Shown here: one piece after another, positions 1 to 5,835 of the stretch | Layout of the letters: each line of letters opens with the position of its first letter | Numbering within the stretch: the stretch's first letter is position 1 | From: Clostridia bacterium | Lineage (GTDB): Bacteria > Bacillota > Clostridia > Oscillospirales > Acutalibacteraceae | DNA length: 45,176 bases | Direction: 5' to 3' | Assembly (NCBI GenBank): GCA_017415515.1 | Contig: JAFQGI010000006.1 | Location: 1 to 45,176, forward strand | The notes under the pieces: generated by a model | The model's database searches: none | Seen by the model: only the letters and a program-made list of their open reading frames with translations | Told to the model about the DNA's origin: nothing | Program-made: the position numbers and the translations under genes

Positions 1-654
1 CAACGGTTCTATGTTTTCGTTATTTAAAAAACCCAACGCCGCTGTCATAGATTCAATTATTCTTTCTTCAGGCATTAACCCTGCATGGATAACTTTATCG
101 GTCTCGCTATGAACTGTGACAATATCTTTTCTAAACAATTTTCCATCCGGTTTATTTGCTGGATCTTCACGCACCACTTCTTCTAAAAATATTTCATCAT
201 AAATCTTCCGTACATCTTCACAACTGTTTAGTTCAATTTTCTCTTTTGCTATCAGTTTTAAATATTTATTAACTAAACTCAAGAAGCGTTGCCGTCTTCC
301 CCGATTTTGTATTTGTGCCTCCAAAATATCAAGTGCTTCTCCAATTTCCTTACGGCTACTATGCACACCCTCAATTTTATTTGTAATAACAATTTCATCT
401 ATTAGACATTTTTTGGAATACTGCTGTATTGCGACACCAGGTAGTTCACCGCACAAATCGCCTATTTTTTTGTCTAGTTTAGCAATTTCAAAAGCGAGTC
501 GCATAACATCAACTGTTTGTGTGAAAAACGCTTGCTTATCGCCGATTTGAAAATCTATTCGGACTGTCTCTTCAGAATTAAATCTATTCGTATACTCTTG
601 AGCATACCGTTCATTACTTTCATAATAGTATTTCTTCAGCTCTCTGTAAGGCAT
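1..654 (-). CDS. Fic family protein, N-terminal part (runs off the left edge)
   Basis: An open frame of 218 codons enters from the left edge and starts at an ATG at 654, preceded by an AAGGAGG site at 662-668. Residues 91-96 read TNKIEG, which fits the [S/T]xxxE[G/N] inhibitory helix that blocks the ATP site in self-inhibited Fic proteins. The following SSRKEI and the surrounding helical sequence are typical of the Fic N-terminal domain. Fic enzymes usually transfer AMP to a hydroxyl side chain of a target protein, and the inhibitory glutamate restrains this. The catalytic HPFxxGNGR motif would lie beyond the window, so activity cannot be judged. The gene is AT-rich like its XRE neighbour and unlike the DNA beyond 4.7 kb, which suggests acquired DNA. 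No antitoxin partner is visible. Confidence 0.85.
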   Translation of the reverse strand, partial: MPYRELKKYYYESNERYAQEYTNRFNSEETVRIDFQIGDKQAFFTQTVDVMRLAFEIAKLDKKIGDLCGELPGVAIQQYSKKCLIDEIVITNKIEGVHSSRKEIGEALDILEAQIQNRGRRQRFLSLVNKYLKLIAKEKIELNSCEDVRKIYDEIFLEEVVREDPANKPDGKLFRKDIVTVHSETDKVIHAGLMPEERIIESMTAALGFLNNENIEPL

Positions 655-684
655 AATACAACCTCCTTTTTGCTTGTGACAACC

Positions 685-713
685 ATTATAGCTTATTTCA
701 AATCAAAAATCAA
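685..713 (-). promoter_or_regulatory. Predicted sigma-A promoter of the fic gene
   Basis: Reading on the minus strand, TTGATT (708-713) and TATAAT (685-690) are separated by 17 bases and lie about 30 bases before the start codon. The rest of the AT-rich gap up to 894 shows no convincing gene. Confidence 0.6.
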
Positions 714-894
714 GCGTTTTTTTATTTGAACATTGCTTTTGTTTCTTGATAAATAAAAATATGCGTTTGTTTTTATTCGTTTTACATGTGAAGTCACGTC
801 ATTTATAGTATATATCTATAATTTTGTTTTAATTCCTTTTGGTAACACAAAATCATTCCGCTGTTTTATTTTTTCACGTTGTCCTTACACAAGC

Positions 895-924
895 AACAGC
901 GGAGTGGAATTCCACTCCGCTGTT
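895..924 (-). terminator. Perfect 30-bp palindrome after the XRE gene
   Basis: Two perfect 15-base arms form a hairpin 12 bases after the stop codon of the XRE gene. The arm AACAGCGGAGTGGAA resembles the arms of the two palindromes at 2301 and 3630 (AGCG-AGG-GAA core). It is likely a terminator and possibly a structural mark of the cassette-like units. Confidence 0.6.
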
Positions 925-936
925 CGCTTTTCCGAA

Positions 937-1968
937 TCAATTCAAAATAGTTTTATAAATGTCGCCTGAAAGCTGTGTGGCTACATGTTCTGTTTGCGTT
1001 TGGTTATTAACGCTCGTAAATTCTTCAGGTGAAATACGTCGTCCTTTGAAAAGTAAAGACGTGTGCATTTGGGCGATCAAACCATCGTATAGTTTGGAAT
1101 GCTCTACTGCTTTTTTGCCGTATGCAGTGGCTTGTTCGCTGTTCCCTTCACTGCGTTTCGCCAGTTCCACAAACACACGAGAAAGAAAAACATGATAAAA
1201 TCCATAATCACTGTCCTCAAAGACAATTTCAAAGATATTAGGAAGTTTTTTCAGTGCTTTTATACGATCTCCTTTTGATAATTCGCTTTCTGTTGCATAG
1301 ACAAATATCAGTCGGTGCAATAAGTGCAATACTGCATCCAAACTGCATTGAATGGACTCTGTTTTGTCTTTGCCCTCCAATACACCCAAAGCGGCGGTCT
1401 CAATACCGGACCAAATGCTCGGTAATTTTTTCATCCATCCAATTGCCTTTTCACCGTTTCCCAACAGCTTGTTGCATACAGAAATATTGTTTATGCAACG
1501 GCACTGTTCTTCCAGATCTTCCGTCATTTTCAAAAAACGTTCTGCGATAGATATAGACAATTCAAGATAATATTTTCTTTTTTCGTCTACATTGTGAAGT
1601 CCCATAAGATAGGAATCAACCATTACATTATTGATAATTGACTTGTTATTTGGAAAAGAAGCATATACTTTTTGCGACAAGCTGTAGGCATCAGAAATAT
1701 TGCCGCGATGATGAGCCTCCTGTCGATCTTTTTCATAATTCTCTATAATGGACTTGCTGGTCTCGTAGTCTGCACCTAACAGAAAATCGACAGTGACATT
1801 GTAAAACGACGCAAGAACGGGCAGGAACGTAATGTCCGGATAGGTCGCATTATTTTCCCATCTACTTACCGATTGTTTTGAAACATCTAACAACTCTGCG
1901 ACCTGTTCTTGTGTGAAGCCTTTTTGTTTTCTCAATGTTTTTATATTTTCACCAAAATTGAAATTCAT
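937..1968 (-). CDS. XRE-family transcriptional regulator with long helical C-terminal region
   Basis: The 343-residue protein starts at the ATG at 1968, which has GGAGGTG just upstream. A longer frame to 2007 has no ribosome binding site and runs into the promoter. Residues 5-65 form a classic HTH_3 domain, with TQEQVAELLDVSKQSVSRWE carrying the recognition helix. The remaining 280 residues are helix-rich with no domain I can name; they may be TPR-like, as in peptide-sensing XRE regulators, but this is inference. The gene has its own promoter, an operator-like palindrome and a terminator, so it is a self-contained unit. Its targets are unknown. It is AT-rich and followed on the right by the first spoVT-derived repeat, so it may be an older cassette of the same series. 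Confidence 0.85.
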   Translation of the reverse strand: MNFNFGENIKTLRKQKGFTQEQVAELLDVSKQSVSRWENNATYPDITFLPVLASFYNVTVDFLLGADYETSKSIIENYEKDRQEAHHRGNISDAYSLSQKVYASFPNNKSIINNVMVDSYLMGLHNVDEKRKYYLELSISIAERFLKMTEDLEEQCRCINNISVCNKLLGNGEKAIGWMKKLPSIWSGIETAALGVLEGKDKTESIQCSLDAVLHLLHRLIFVYATESELSKGDRIKALKKLPNIFEIVFEDSDYGFYHVFLSRVFVELAKRSEGNSEQATAYGKKAVEHSKLYDGLIAQMHTSLLFKGRRISPEEFTSVNNQTQTEHVATQLSGDIYKTILN

Positions 1969-1991
1969 ATAAACACCTCCATAAATGTGTT

Positions 1992-2036
1992 TTGTAGCTA
2001 CAATCATAGTATATAGGATAATTTCAGCACAATCAA
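1992..2036 (-). promoter_or_regulatory. Promoter and operator-like palindrome of the XRE gene
   Basis: On the minus strand TTGATT (2031-2036) and TATACT (2008-2013) are 17 bases apart. Immediately downstream the perfect 12-base palindrome TTGTAGCTACAA (1992-2003) covers the predicted transcription start. Its position suggests autorepression by the XRE protein, which is an inference. Confidence 0.55.
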
Positions 2037-2101
2037 TGTCTCGGTTTGTGATGGGTGTAACGAAAAATGAGACAGGGTGGCTTTTCTCTTTTTAAGAAAA
2101 T

Positions 2102-2190
2102 TGCAGTATAAATCTCCTCAAAACACAGATACTAACAACACAATTTGTAATATATATATGAAAGCAACTGGGATTGTGAGAAGAATAGAT
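2102..2190 (+). repeat. spoVT 5'-end repeat, copy A (decayed)
   Basis: This copy matches the leader and first codons of spoVT, with substitutions and a loss of about 12 bases that removes the AAGGAG ribosome binding site. The codons read MKATGIVRRIDE and then stop. It appears to be the oldest stranded 5' end of spoVT. Confidence 0.85.
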
Positions 2191-2300
2191 GAATGAGGTA
2201 TAATAACACCAAGCGCTTTAAACTCTTATAAATACAGGGTTTTGAGTGATTTTTAAGAAATATTTTTTACAAAAAACAGCACATTTTGACTTATACATAG

Positions 2301-2331
2301 CAAAAGCGAGGTGAATTTCACCTCGCTTTTG
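2301..2331 (-). terminator. Palindromic terminator, 15-bp arms
   Basis: CAAAAGCGAGGTGAA is followed after one base by its exact reverse complement, 35 bases after the stop of the gene at 2367. A/T-rich flanks on both sides would let it end transcription in either direction. Confidence 0.65.
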
Positions 2332-2366
2332 CGACATTCGTTTATTAATTGTGTACATAATGGATA

Positions 2367-3278
2367 TTACTTTTCAATCCTATCAAAATTAAGTAATATC
2401 TTTGCTCTCTTCACGGTAATATATCCTTTCCAATTCTCAGTAACCTGCCGAGAAACATCGCTATCAATTCCCCAAGAGAAATTAGGGTTCCATACACCTT
2501 GTTCATTGATATTGTCAAACCAAAAATCGAAAGTTTGTTCAATTCCGTGCTTTACATCGTCATACCAAATGGAAGAGGGGGATGATACGAAATCCAGCGG
2601 AGTAAAATAATATCCATTATAATTGTTTGTGTCAAAGCAAGTGTTATCAAGAATTCTTCTGCGCATAGATGACAGTATTTCATTAGTTATAAGAGGGGAG
2701 TTGATTTGCAGAAGCTGATGAACCAATGCTTGTATATTCAATGAATCGTGATCTCCACAGAAATCATTGCTCAAAAGGAGTGCAAAGCAATCATCCGCTA
2801 TTTTATATCCGAGTTCTCTTTGACTCTCTGTTCCGTAACGGATAAACGCTGAAGCGACAACAGCACATGGATTAGGGTTGAATACGGTACAAGGTGCATA
2901 GTTCCACCACGGCGCGTGAGGATAATCCATTGCTTCCTTGGGACTATCTTCCCAATATTTCGGTATATCCTGAACCGAGTTTTCAAAATAAGCCAATATA
3001 GTTTTAAACCATTCAGAAGAACAATCAAGATCATATTCATATGCTTGGAAAATTGCTTCTGCAGTCGGAATTGCAGCTGATAATGGGCAAAGCACATCCG
3101 CTTCAAAGCCACTGCCCATTCCACCATCTGTATTCTGATATTTCAGCATCTCTTCCACGATCTGTCCTTTTGAACCACCGTTAAAAAGATAATTCCATTT
3201 TGCTCGATCATATGGGCGGGCATTTACCTGCATCCATTCGTTCATTTTCGCAAACTGAACTTTTGATAACATTCTCAT
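2367..3278 (-). CDS. Uncharacterised protein with prenyltransferase/terpene-cyclase-like alpha-alpha toroid repeats
   Basis: This 303-residue protein has no signal peptide or membrane segment. Residues 47-62 (YQNTDGGMGSGFEADV) resemble the QxxDG-type repeat motif of squalene-hopene cyclase and prenyltransferase alpha/alpha toroids. The regularly spaced tryptophan- and proline-rich stretches fit such a fold. I see no DXDD cyclase motif or zinc ligands of prenyltransferases, so enzyme activity should not be assumed. The start could be the ATG at 3278 or at 3272; the nearest AGAAAGG is rather far upstream. It is the only gene of its roughly 1.3-kb repeat-bounded unit, has its own promoter within the repeat and its own palindromic terminator, and is AT-rich. 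Function unknown. Confidence 0.7.
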   Translation of the reverse strand: MRMLSKVQFAKMNEWMQVNARPYDRAKWNYLFNGGSKGQIVEEMLKYQNTDGGMGSGFEADVLCPLSAAIPTAEAIFQAYEYDLDCSSEWFKTILAYFENSVQDIPKYWEDSPKEAMDYPHAPWWNYAPCTVFNPNPCAVVASAFIRYGTESQRELGYKIADDCFALLLSNDFCGDHDSLNIQALVHQLLQINSPLITNEILSSMRRRILDNTCFDTNNYNGYYFTPLDFVSSPSSIWYDDVKHGIEQTFDFWFDNINEQGVWNPNFSWGIDSDVSRQVTENWKGYITVKRAKILLNFDRIEK

Positions 3279-3374
3279 AACAATAACACTTAGCCTTTCT
3301 GCAGAAGATTCCTCTCTCGGTTTATTTGTATCTAACAGATTTCTTTCAACTTACTTTCAAAAATGTTTTATCAA

Positions 3375-3510
3375 TTTATTATATCATATTTCATTTCAAA
3401 AGTAAATCTATGCAGTATAAATCTCCTCAAAATACAGATAATAACAACACAATTTGTAATTTAAGGAGAAATGTATATATGAAAGCAACTGGAATTGTGA
3501 GAAGAATTGA
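3375..3510 (+). repeat. spoVT 5'-end repeat, copy B (intact leader, orphaned)
   Basis: The core 3411-3510 matches 4679-4778 at about 96 of 100 positions by eye, with the four differences clustered just before the AAGGAG site. Weaker similarity extends left to 3375 and covers the divergent promoter. The ribosome binding site and ATG (3479) are intact, but after the tenth codon the frame leaves spoVT and reads 20 codons in all before a stop. Confidence 0.92.
3378..3406 (-). promoter_or_regulatory. Promoter of the 303-residue gene
   Basis: On the minus strand TTTACT (3401-3406) and TATAAT (3378-3383) are 17 bases apart. The same arrangement recurs at 4646-4674, so the repeat carries the cassette gene promoter as well as the spoVT leader. 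Confidence 0.6.
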
Positions 3511-3523
3511 GGCTTGTGTTATA

Positions 3524-3581
3524 ATAGGGCAAACCGCCTGAAAGGCGCATAAACACTAGGTTTTTTGTTAGTTTGCCCTAT
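3524..3581. repeat. Nested inverted repeats at the left end of cassette 2
   Basis: ATAGGGCAAAC (3524-3534) pairs exactly with GTTTGCCCTAT (3571-3581), and a small CGCC/GGCG stem (3535-3547) lies inside. AAACCGCC (3531-3538) could alternatively pair with GGCGGTTT (3613-3620). The segment can therefore fold in more than one way right beside the recombination junction. Confidence 0.6.
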
Positions 3582-3629
3582 TGAACACAAGGGTGTTAAA
3601 AACGAGTTTTGGGCGGTTTTTATACATAA

Positions 3630-3660
3630 CAAAAGCGAGGGGAATTTTCCCTCGCTTTTG
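3630..3660 (-). terminator. Palindromic terminator, 12-bp arms
   Basis: CAAAAGCGAGGG (3630-3641) pairs with CCCTCGCTTTTG (3649-3660), eight bases after the stop of the gene at 3669. The arm is nearly the same as the palindrome at 2301. Confidence 0.65.
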
Positions 3661-3668
3661 TAGTTGTA

Positions 3669-4625
3669 TTACGGGAATTTTATTGTCAGTTCAGTTTCCT
3701 TGTAATCATTGCCGGTTAGATATGTAACAACCGCGATTCCCTCGCCGTTCGGTTTGGCTCCTATCACAATATCTCCTGCAACAGGAGAGCAGTTTGTTAG
3801 AATGTGCTTTTTATAATATTCTGACTTGTCAAATATATTTTGTACAATAACACTATATTCACCGTTTTCATAATTTGCATAAATAACATAATTGCCTTGT
3901 GCCATTAAAACATATTGAAAGGTCTCAGACACCTTACTGTTTTCAACATCACAATACACTGCCCAATTAGTTGACTGCCCCGTTCCTGTTTGAACTTTCA
4001 AACCTAAAATATATGTGTTGACTTGCTCAACCTTTGGTTCATGGGTAGCATTGTCTTTTGAGAACAAAACGTTATCATTTTTATCAACTACTGTATACGT
4101 GTATGTTAAATCGTCGTTTTTCGTAATTGAATACATATCAAGAGGATTATAATATTTATATACATCCCACAAATCATACCGACTAATATTTTTGATTGAA
4201 CCGCAGAACATATCCATATGACCGCAATCGTCTTTATCAAAAATTCCTTCTATAATAACATACTCACCATTATATTGTTGTGCTTCTTCATACGGAATTG
4301 CTTTTTCGCCAAGTTCAATCCAAATAGAATTGCCAACGCCGTATTTTAAATCTTCTTTACTAAGTGAAATGCAATTACCTTCAAATTCAAGATTACCCAC
4401 ACCGATAACTCTGACAAGTTGACCGTCATATTTTTCAGGAGTAGCAATCAATTGAATCATAGTTACATCTTTGGCATATTGATTGGCAGAGTTTGGTGTT
4501 TCGCTATAACCTGATTCGACAAGTTTATTTTTAAATAACTTTATTCCGAAAACCCCAGCCAAAACTACCGCTATTGTGATAAGAACAGAAAGAACAACAG
4601 TTATTATTTGTTTTTTGTTTTTCAC
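3669..4625 (-). CDS. Membrane-anchored extracytoplasmic protein of unknown function
   Basis: The 318-residue protein starts at a GTG (4625) preceded by AAAGGCGGTGA. Residues 1-6 are basic (MKNKKQ) and 7-28 form one hydrophobic helix, with no lipobox cysteine, so it is most likely an N-terminally anchored surface protein. The next ~110 residues contain TPEKYDGQLVRVIGVG and NGEYVIIEGIFDKDD, two similar beta-rich segments suggesting an OB-fold-like domain. The C-terminal half is also beta-rich and unassigned. I do not recognise a family with a known activity. It is the sole gene of the second repeat-bounded unit, AT-rich, and lies head to head with spoVT, sharing the short repeat C region as a divergent promoter. 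Confidence 0.75.
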   Translation of the reverse strand: MKNKKQIITVVLSVLITIAVVLAGVFGIKLFKNKLVESGYSETPNSANQYAKDVTMIQLIATPEKYDGQLVRVIGVGNLEFEGNCISLSKEDLKYGVGNSIWIELGEKAIPYEEAQQYNGEYVIIEGIFDKDDCGHMDMFCGSIKNISRYDLWDVYKYYNPLDMYSITKNDDLTYTYTVVDKNDNVLFSKDNATHEPKVEQVNTYILGLKVQTGTGQSTNWAVYCDVENSKVSETFQYVLMAQGNYVIYANYENGEYSVIVQNIFDKSEYYKKHILTNCSPVAGDIVIGAKPNGEGIAVVTYLTGNDYKETELTIKFP

Positions 4626-4642
4626 AAAATCACCGCCTTTGA

Positions 4643-4778
4643 TTTATTATATCACAACCGGTTCAAAAAGTAAATTGTTGCAGTATAAATCTCCTCAAAA
4701 TACAGATAATAACAACACACTTTGGTTTTTAAGGAGAAATGTATATATGAAAGCAACTGGAATTGTGAGAAGAATTGA
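4643..4778 (+). repeat. spoVT 5'-end repeat, copy C (functional)
   Basis: This copy supplies the working leader, AAGGAG site (4731-4736) and first ten codons of the present spoVT gene. Identity with copy B ends exactly at the tenth codon (after AGAATTGA at 4778). Confidence 0.92.
4646..4674 (-). promoter_or_regulatory. Promoter of the 318-residue gene
   Basis: On the minus strand TTTACT (4669-4674) and TATAAT (4646-4651) are 17 bases apart, about 20 bases before the GTG start. It diverges from spoVT. Confidence 0.6.
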
Positions 4779-5289
4779 CGACCTTGGTCGTGTGGTTATT
4801 CCGAAAGAGATTAGAAGAACGATGCGGATACGCGAAGGAGACCCGCTGGAGATCTTCACCGAGAAGGACGGCGAGGTGGTATTCAAAAAATACTCCCCCG
4901 TGGGGGAACTGTCCCCCTTTGCGGTGCAATACGCCGACGTGCTGGCTCGCGCCTGCAACATGACGGTGCTGGTGTGCGACCGCGACCACGTCATCGCTGC
5001 CGCCGGACAAAACCGCAAAGAGTTCTATGAACGGCGGGTGTCCGTGGGCTTAGACGAGGTGATGGAGGGGCGGCAGACCTACGTGGCCCAGGCAGGCGGC
5101 GCCAACCGCCTGCAACCGGTGGAGACCCTCAGCCGCTATGCCGCCGTGGCCGCCCCCATCCTCGCCAGCGGTGACGTCACCGGCGCGGTGTGCCTCATCC
5201 AGCCGGAAAGCGGCACCGTCCCCTCCGAGGGGGACGTGCGGCTGGCTCAGGTGGCGGCCGCGTTCCTCGGCAAGCAGATGGAAGAATGA
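4747..5289 (+). CDS. spoVT: Stage V sporulation protein T, AbrB-family regulator
   Basis: The 180-residue protein matches the length of Bacillus SpoVT (about 178). Residues 1-48 are the swapped-hairpin AbrB DNA-binding domain (MKATGIVRRIDDLGRVVIPK, then RTMRIREGDPLEIF). Residues ~60-180 look like the GAF-like domain. In spore formers SpoVT tunes forespore sigma-G genes. The start at 4747 has AAGGAG ten bases upstream; longer in-frame starts upstream lack one. The codons up to about the tenth belong to the triplicated segment, whereas the rest is single-copy and GC-rich. There is thus a compositional break inside the gene at the presumed recombination point. The leader contains a GTATA-(17)-ATAATA arrangement that could be a forespore promoter, but this is weak. 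Confidence 0.93.
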   Translation: MKATGIVRRIDDLGRVVIPKEIRRTMRIREGDPLEIFTEKDGEVVFKKYSPVGELSPFAVQYADVLARACNMTVLVCDRDHVIAAAGQNRKEFYERRVSVGLDEVMEGRQTYVAQAGGANRLQPVETLSRYAAVAAPILASGDVTGAVCLIQPESGTVPSEGDVRLAQVAAAFLGKQMEE

Positions 5290-5368
5290 GGCGGCTTTTA
5301 GTTGGAGCTTGTCGCAGTCAGCGTTGCCGCCTCTCGAATATGGCTACGCCATATTCCCACATTAGTGC
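5290..5368 (+). repeat. 79-bp direct repeat, copy 1
   Basis: This copy begins at the last base of the spoVT stop codon region and is nearly identical to 5377-5455. It contains the palindrome GAATATGGC-TAC-GCCATATTC. No gene is visible between 5290 and 5575. Confidence 0.9.
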
Positions 5369-5376
5369 AGATTTTT

Positions 5377-5455
5377 GGCGGCTTTTAGTTGGAGCTTGTC
5401 GCAGTTAGCGTTGCCGCCTCTCGAATATGGCTACGCCATATTCCCACATTGGTGC
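5377..5455 (+). repeat. 79-bp direct repeat, copy 2
   Basis: Second copy, separated from the first by eight bases and differing at about two positions (GCAGTTAGC versus GCAGTCAGC, ATTGG versus ATTAG). It carries the same internal palindrome. Confidence 0.9.
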
Positions 5456-5497
5456 GTAGGGGGCCACGGGCGGTCGAGGACGCCCGCCCCTACAAAC
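5456..5497. repeat. GC-rich fold-back intergenic element
   Basis: GTAGGGG near 5457 pairs with CCCCTAC near 5486-5492, with GGGCG/CGCCC inside. It resembles short dispersed intergenic elements of Clostridia. The dispersed nature is inference. Confidence 0.45.
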
Positions 5498-5525
5498 GCC
5501 ATTTGCGTTTTTGCGTAAATATAAA

Positions 5526-5564
5526 AACAGCACGCTCTGTCGGGGGGACAGAGCGTGCTGTTTT
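5526..5564. terminator. Bidirectional intrinsic terminator of the opp operon
   Basis: AAAACAGCACGCTCTGTC and its complement surround a G-rich loop and are flanked by A and T runs. It lies just after the last opp-operon gene on the minus strand and could also end spoVT transcripts. Confidence 0.85.
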
Positions 5565-5575
5565 ATATGGGGGCA

Positions 5576-5833
5576 TTACATCAATTTAAAGAGCAGGTAC
5601 ATAATGCCGTACAGCACCAACAATGCGCCGCCAAACACCAGGGTGGGCAGCAGCATCATACGGAAGGCATCGAAGAAGGTGGTCCACTTCTCCTTGCCGG
5701 TGCTGTAAGAGGGGGTGTCGTTGCGAAAATACTTAGACGCACCGCCCTTGACATTGGACATATCCGCAATGGTGCGGCCGTCGTCCACGTACACTACCTT
5801 TTCTTTTTTCTTTTTCTCTTTCTTCTCAGCCAC
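5576..5833 (-). CDS. Small lysine-rich membrane protein at the end of the opp operon
   Basis: This 85-residue protein begins MAEKKEKKKKEKVVYVDD, a highly basic N-terminus, followed by a polar segment. Residues ~58-83 are a strongly hydrophobic helix (LPTLVFGGALLVLYGIMYLL). It is probably a single-pass membrane protein with a cytoplasmic basic tail. It starts two bases after oppF ends, so it is the last cistron of the peptide-transport operon and may be an accessory subunit of the permease. No known family or motif is recognised; the role is inferred from position only. Confidence 0.7.
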   Translation of the reverse strand: MAEKKEKKKKEKVVYVDDGRTIADMSNVKGGASKYFRNDTPSYSTGKEKWTTFFDAFRMMLLPTLVFGGALLVLYGIMYLLFKLM

Positions 5834-5835
5834 GA

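Larger units (their letters stand above)
2191..3510. mobile_element. Putative single-gene cassette 1 inserted in spoVT
   Basis: This unit of about 1.3 kb is bounded by the junction after codon ~10 in copy A and the same junction in copy B. It holds a left-end segment containing TATAATAACACCAAGCGC, a palindromic terminator, one minus-strand gene with its promoter, and a full replacement of the spoVT leader and first ten codons. The interval 2191-2300 contains no gene. There is no integrase or transposase, so mobility would have to be supplied in trans. The boundaries are inferred from where copies A, B and C stop matching. Confidence 0.5.
3511..4778. mobile_element. Putative single-gene cassette 2 inserted in spoVT
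   Basis: This is the second unit of about 1.27 kb, running from the junction after copy B to the junction in copy C. It has the same layout: a structured left end (3511-3629), a palindromic terminator, one minus-strand gene, a TTTACT-17-TATAAT promoter and a replacement spoVT 5' end. Its left end shares TATAATA and a TAAA-ACACTAGG-TTTT-like stretch with cassette 1. No recombinase is present. Confidence 0.5.

Noticed and set aside
3326-3541. 71-codon plus-strand frame covering repeat copy B
   Set aside because: Its first part runs through the divergent promoter region and has no ribosome site. Only the last 20 codons follow a real AAGGAG and ATG, and they are a stranded spoVT start.
2102-4778. 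Repeats considered as ordinary transposon target duplications
   Set aside because: The repeated part is about 100 bases and includes a working leader and start of spoVT, far longer than the 2-14 bases made by transposition, and no transposase is present.
5290-5455. 79-base direct repeats considered as a CRISPR or insertion-sequence remnant
   Set aside because: There are only two copies with an eight-base gap and no transposase fragment.
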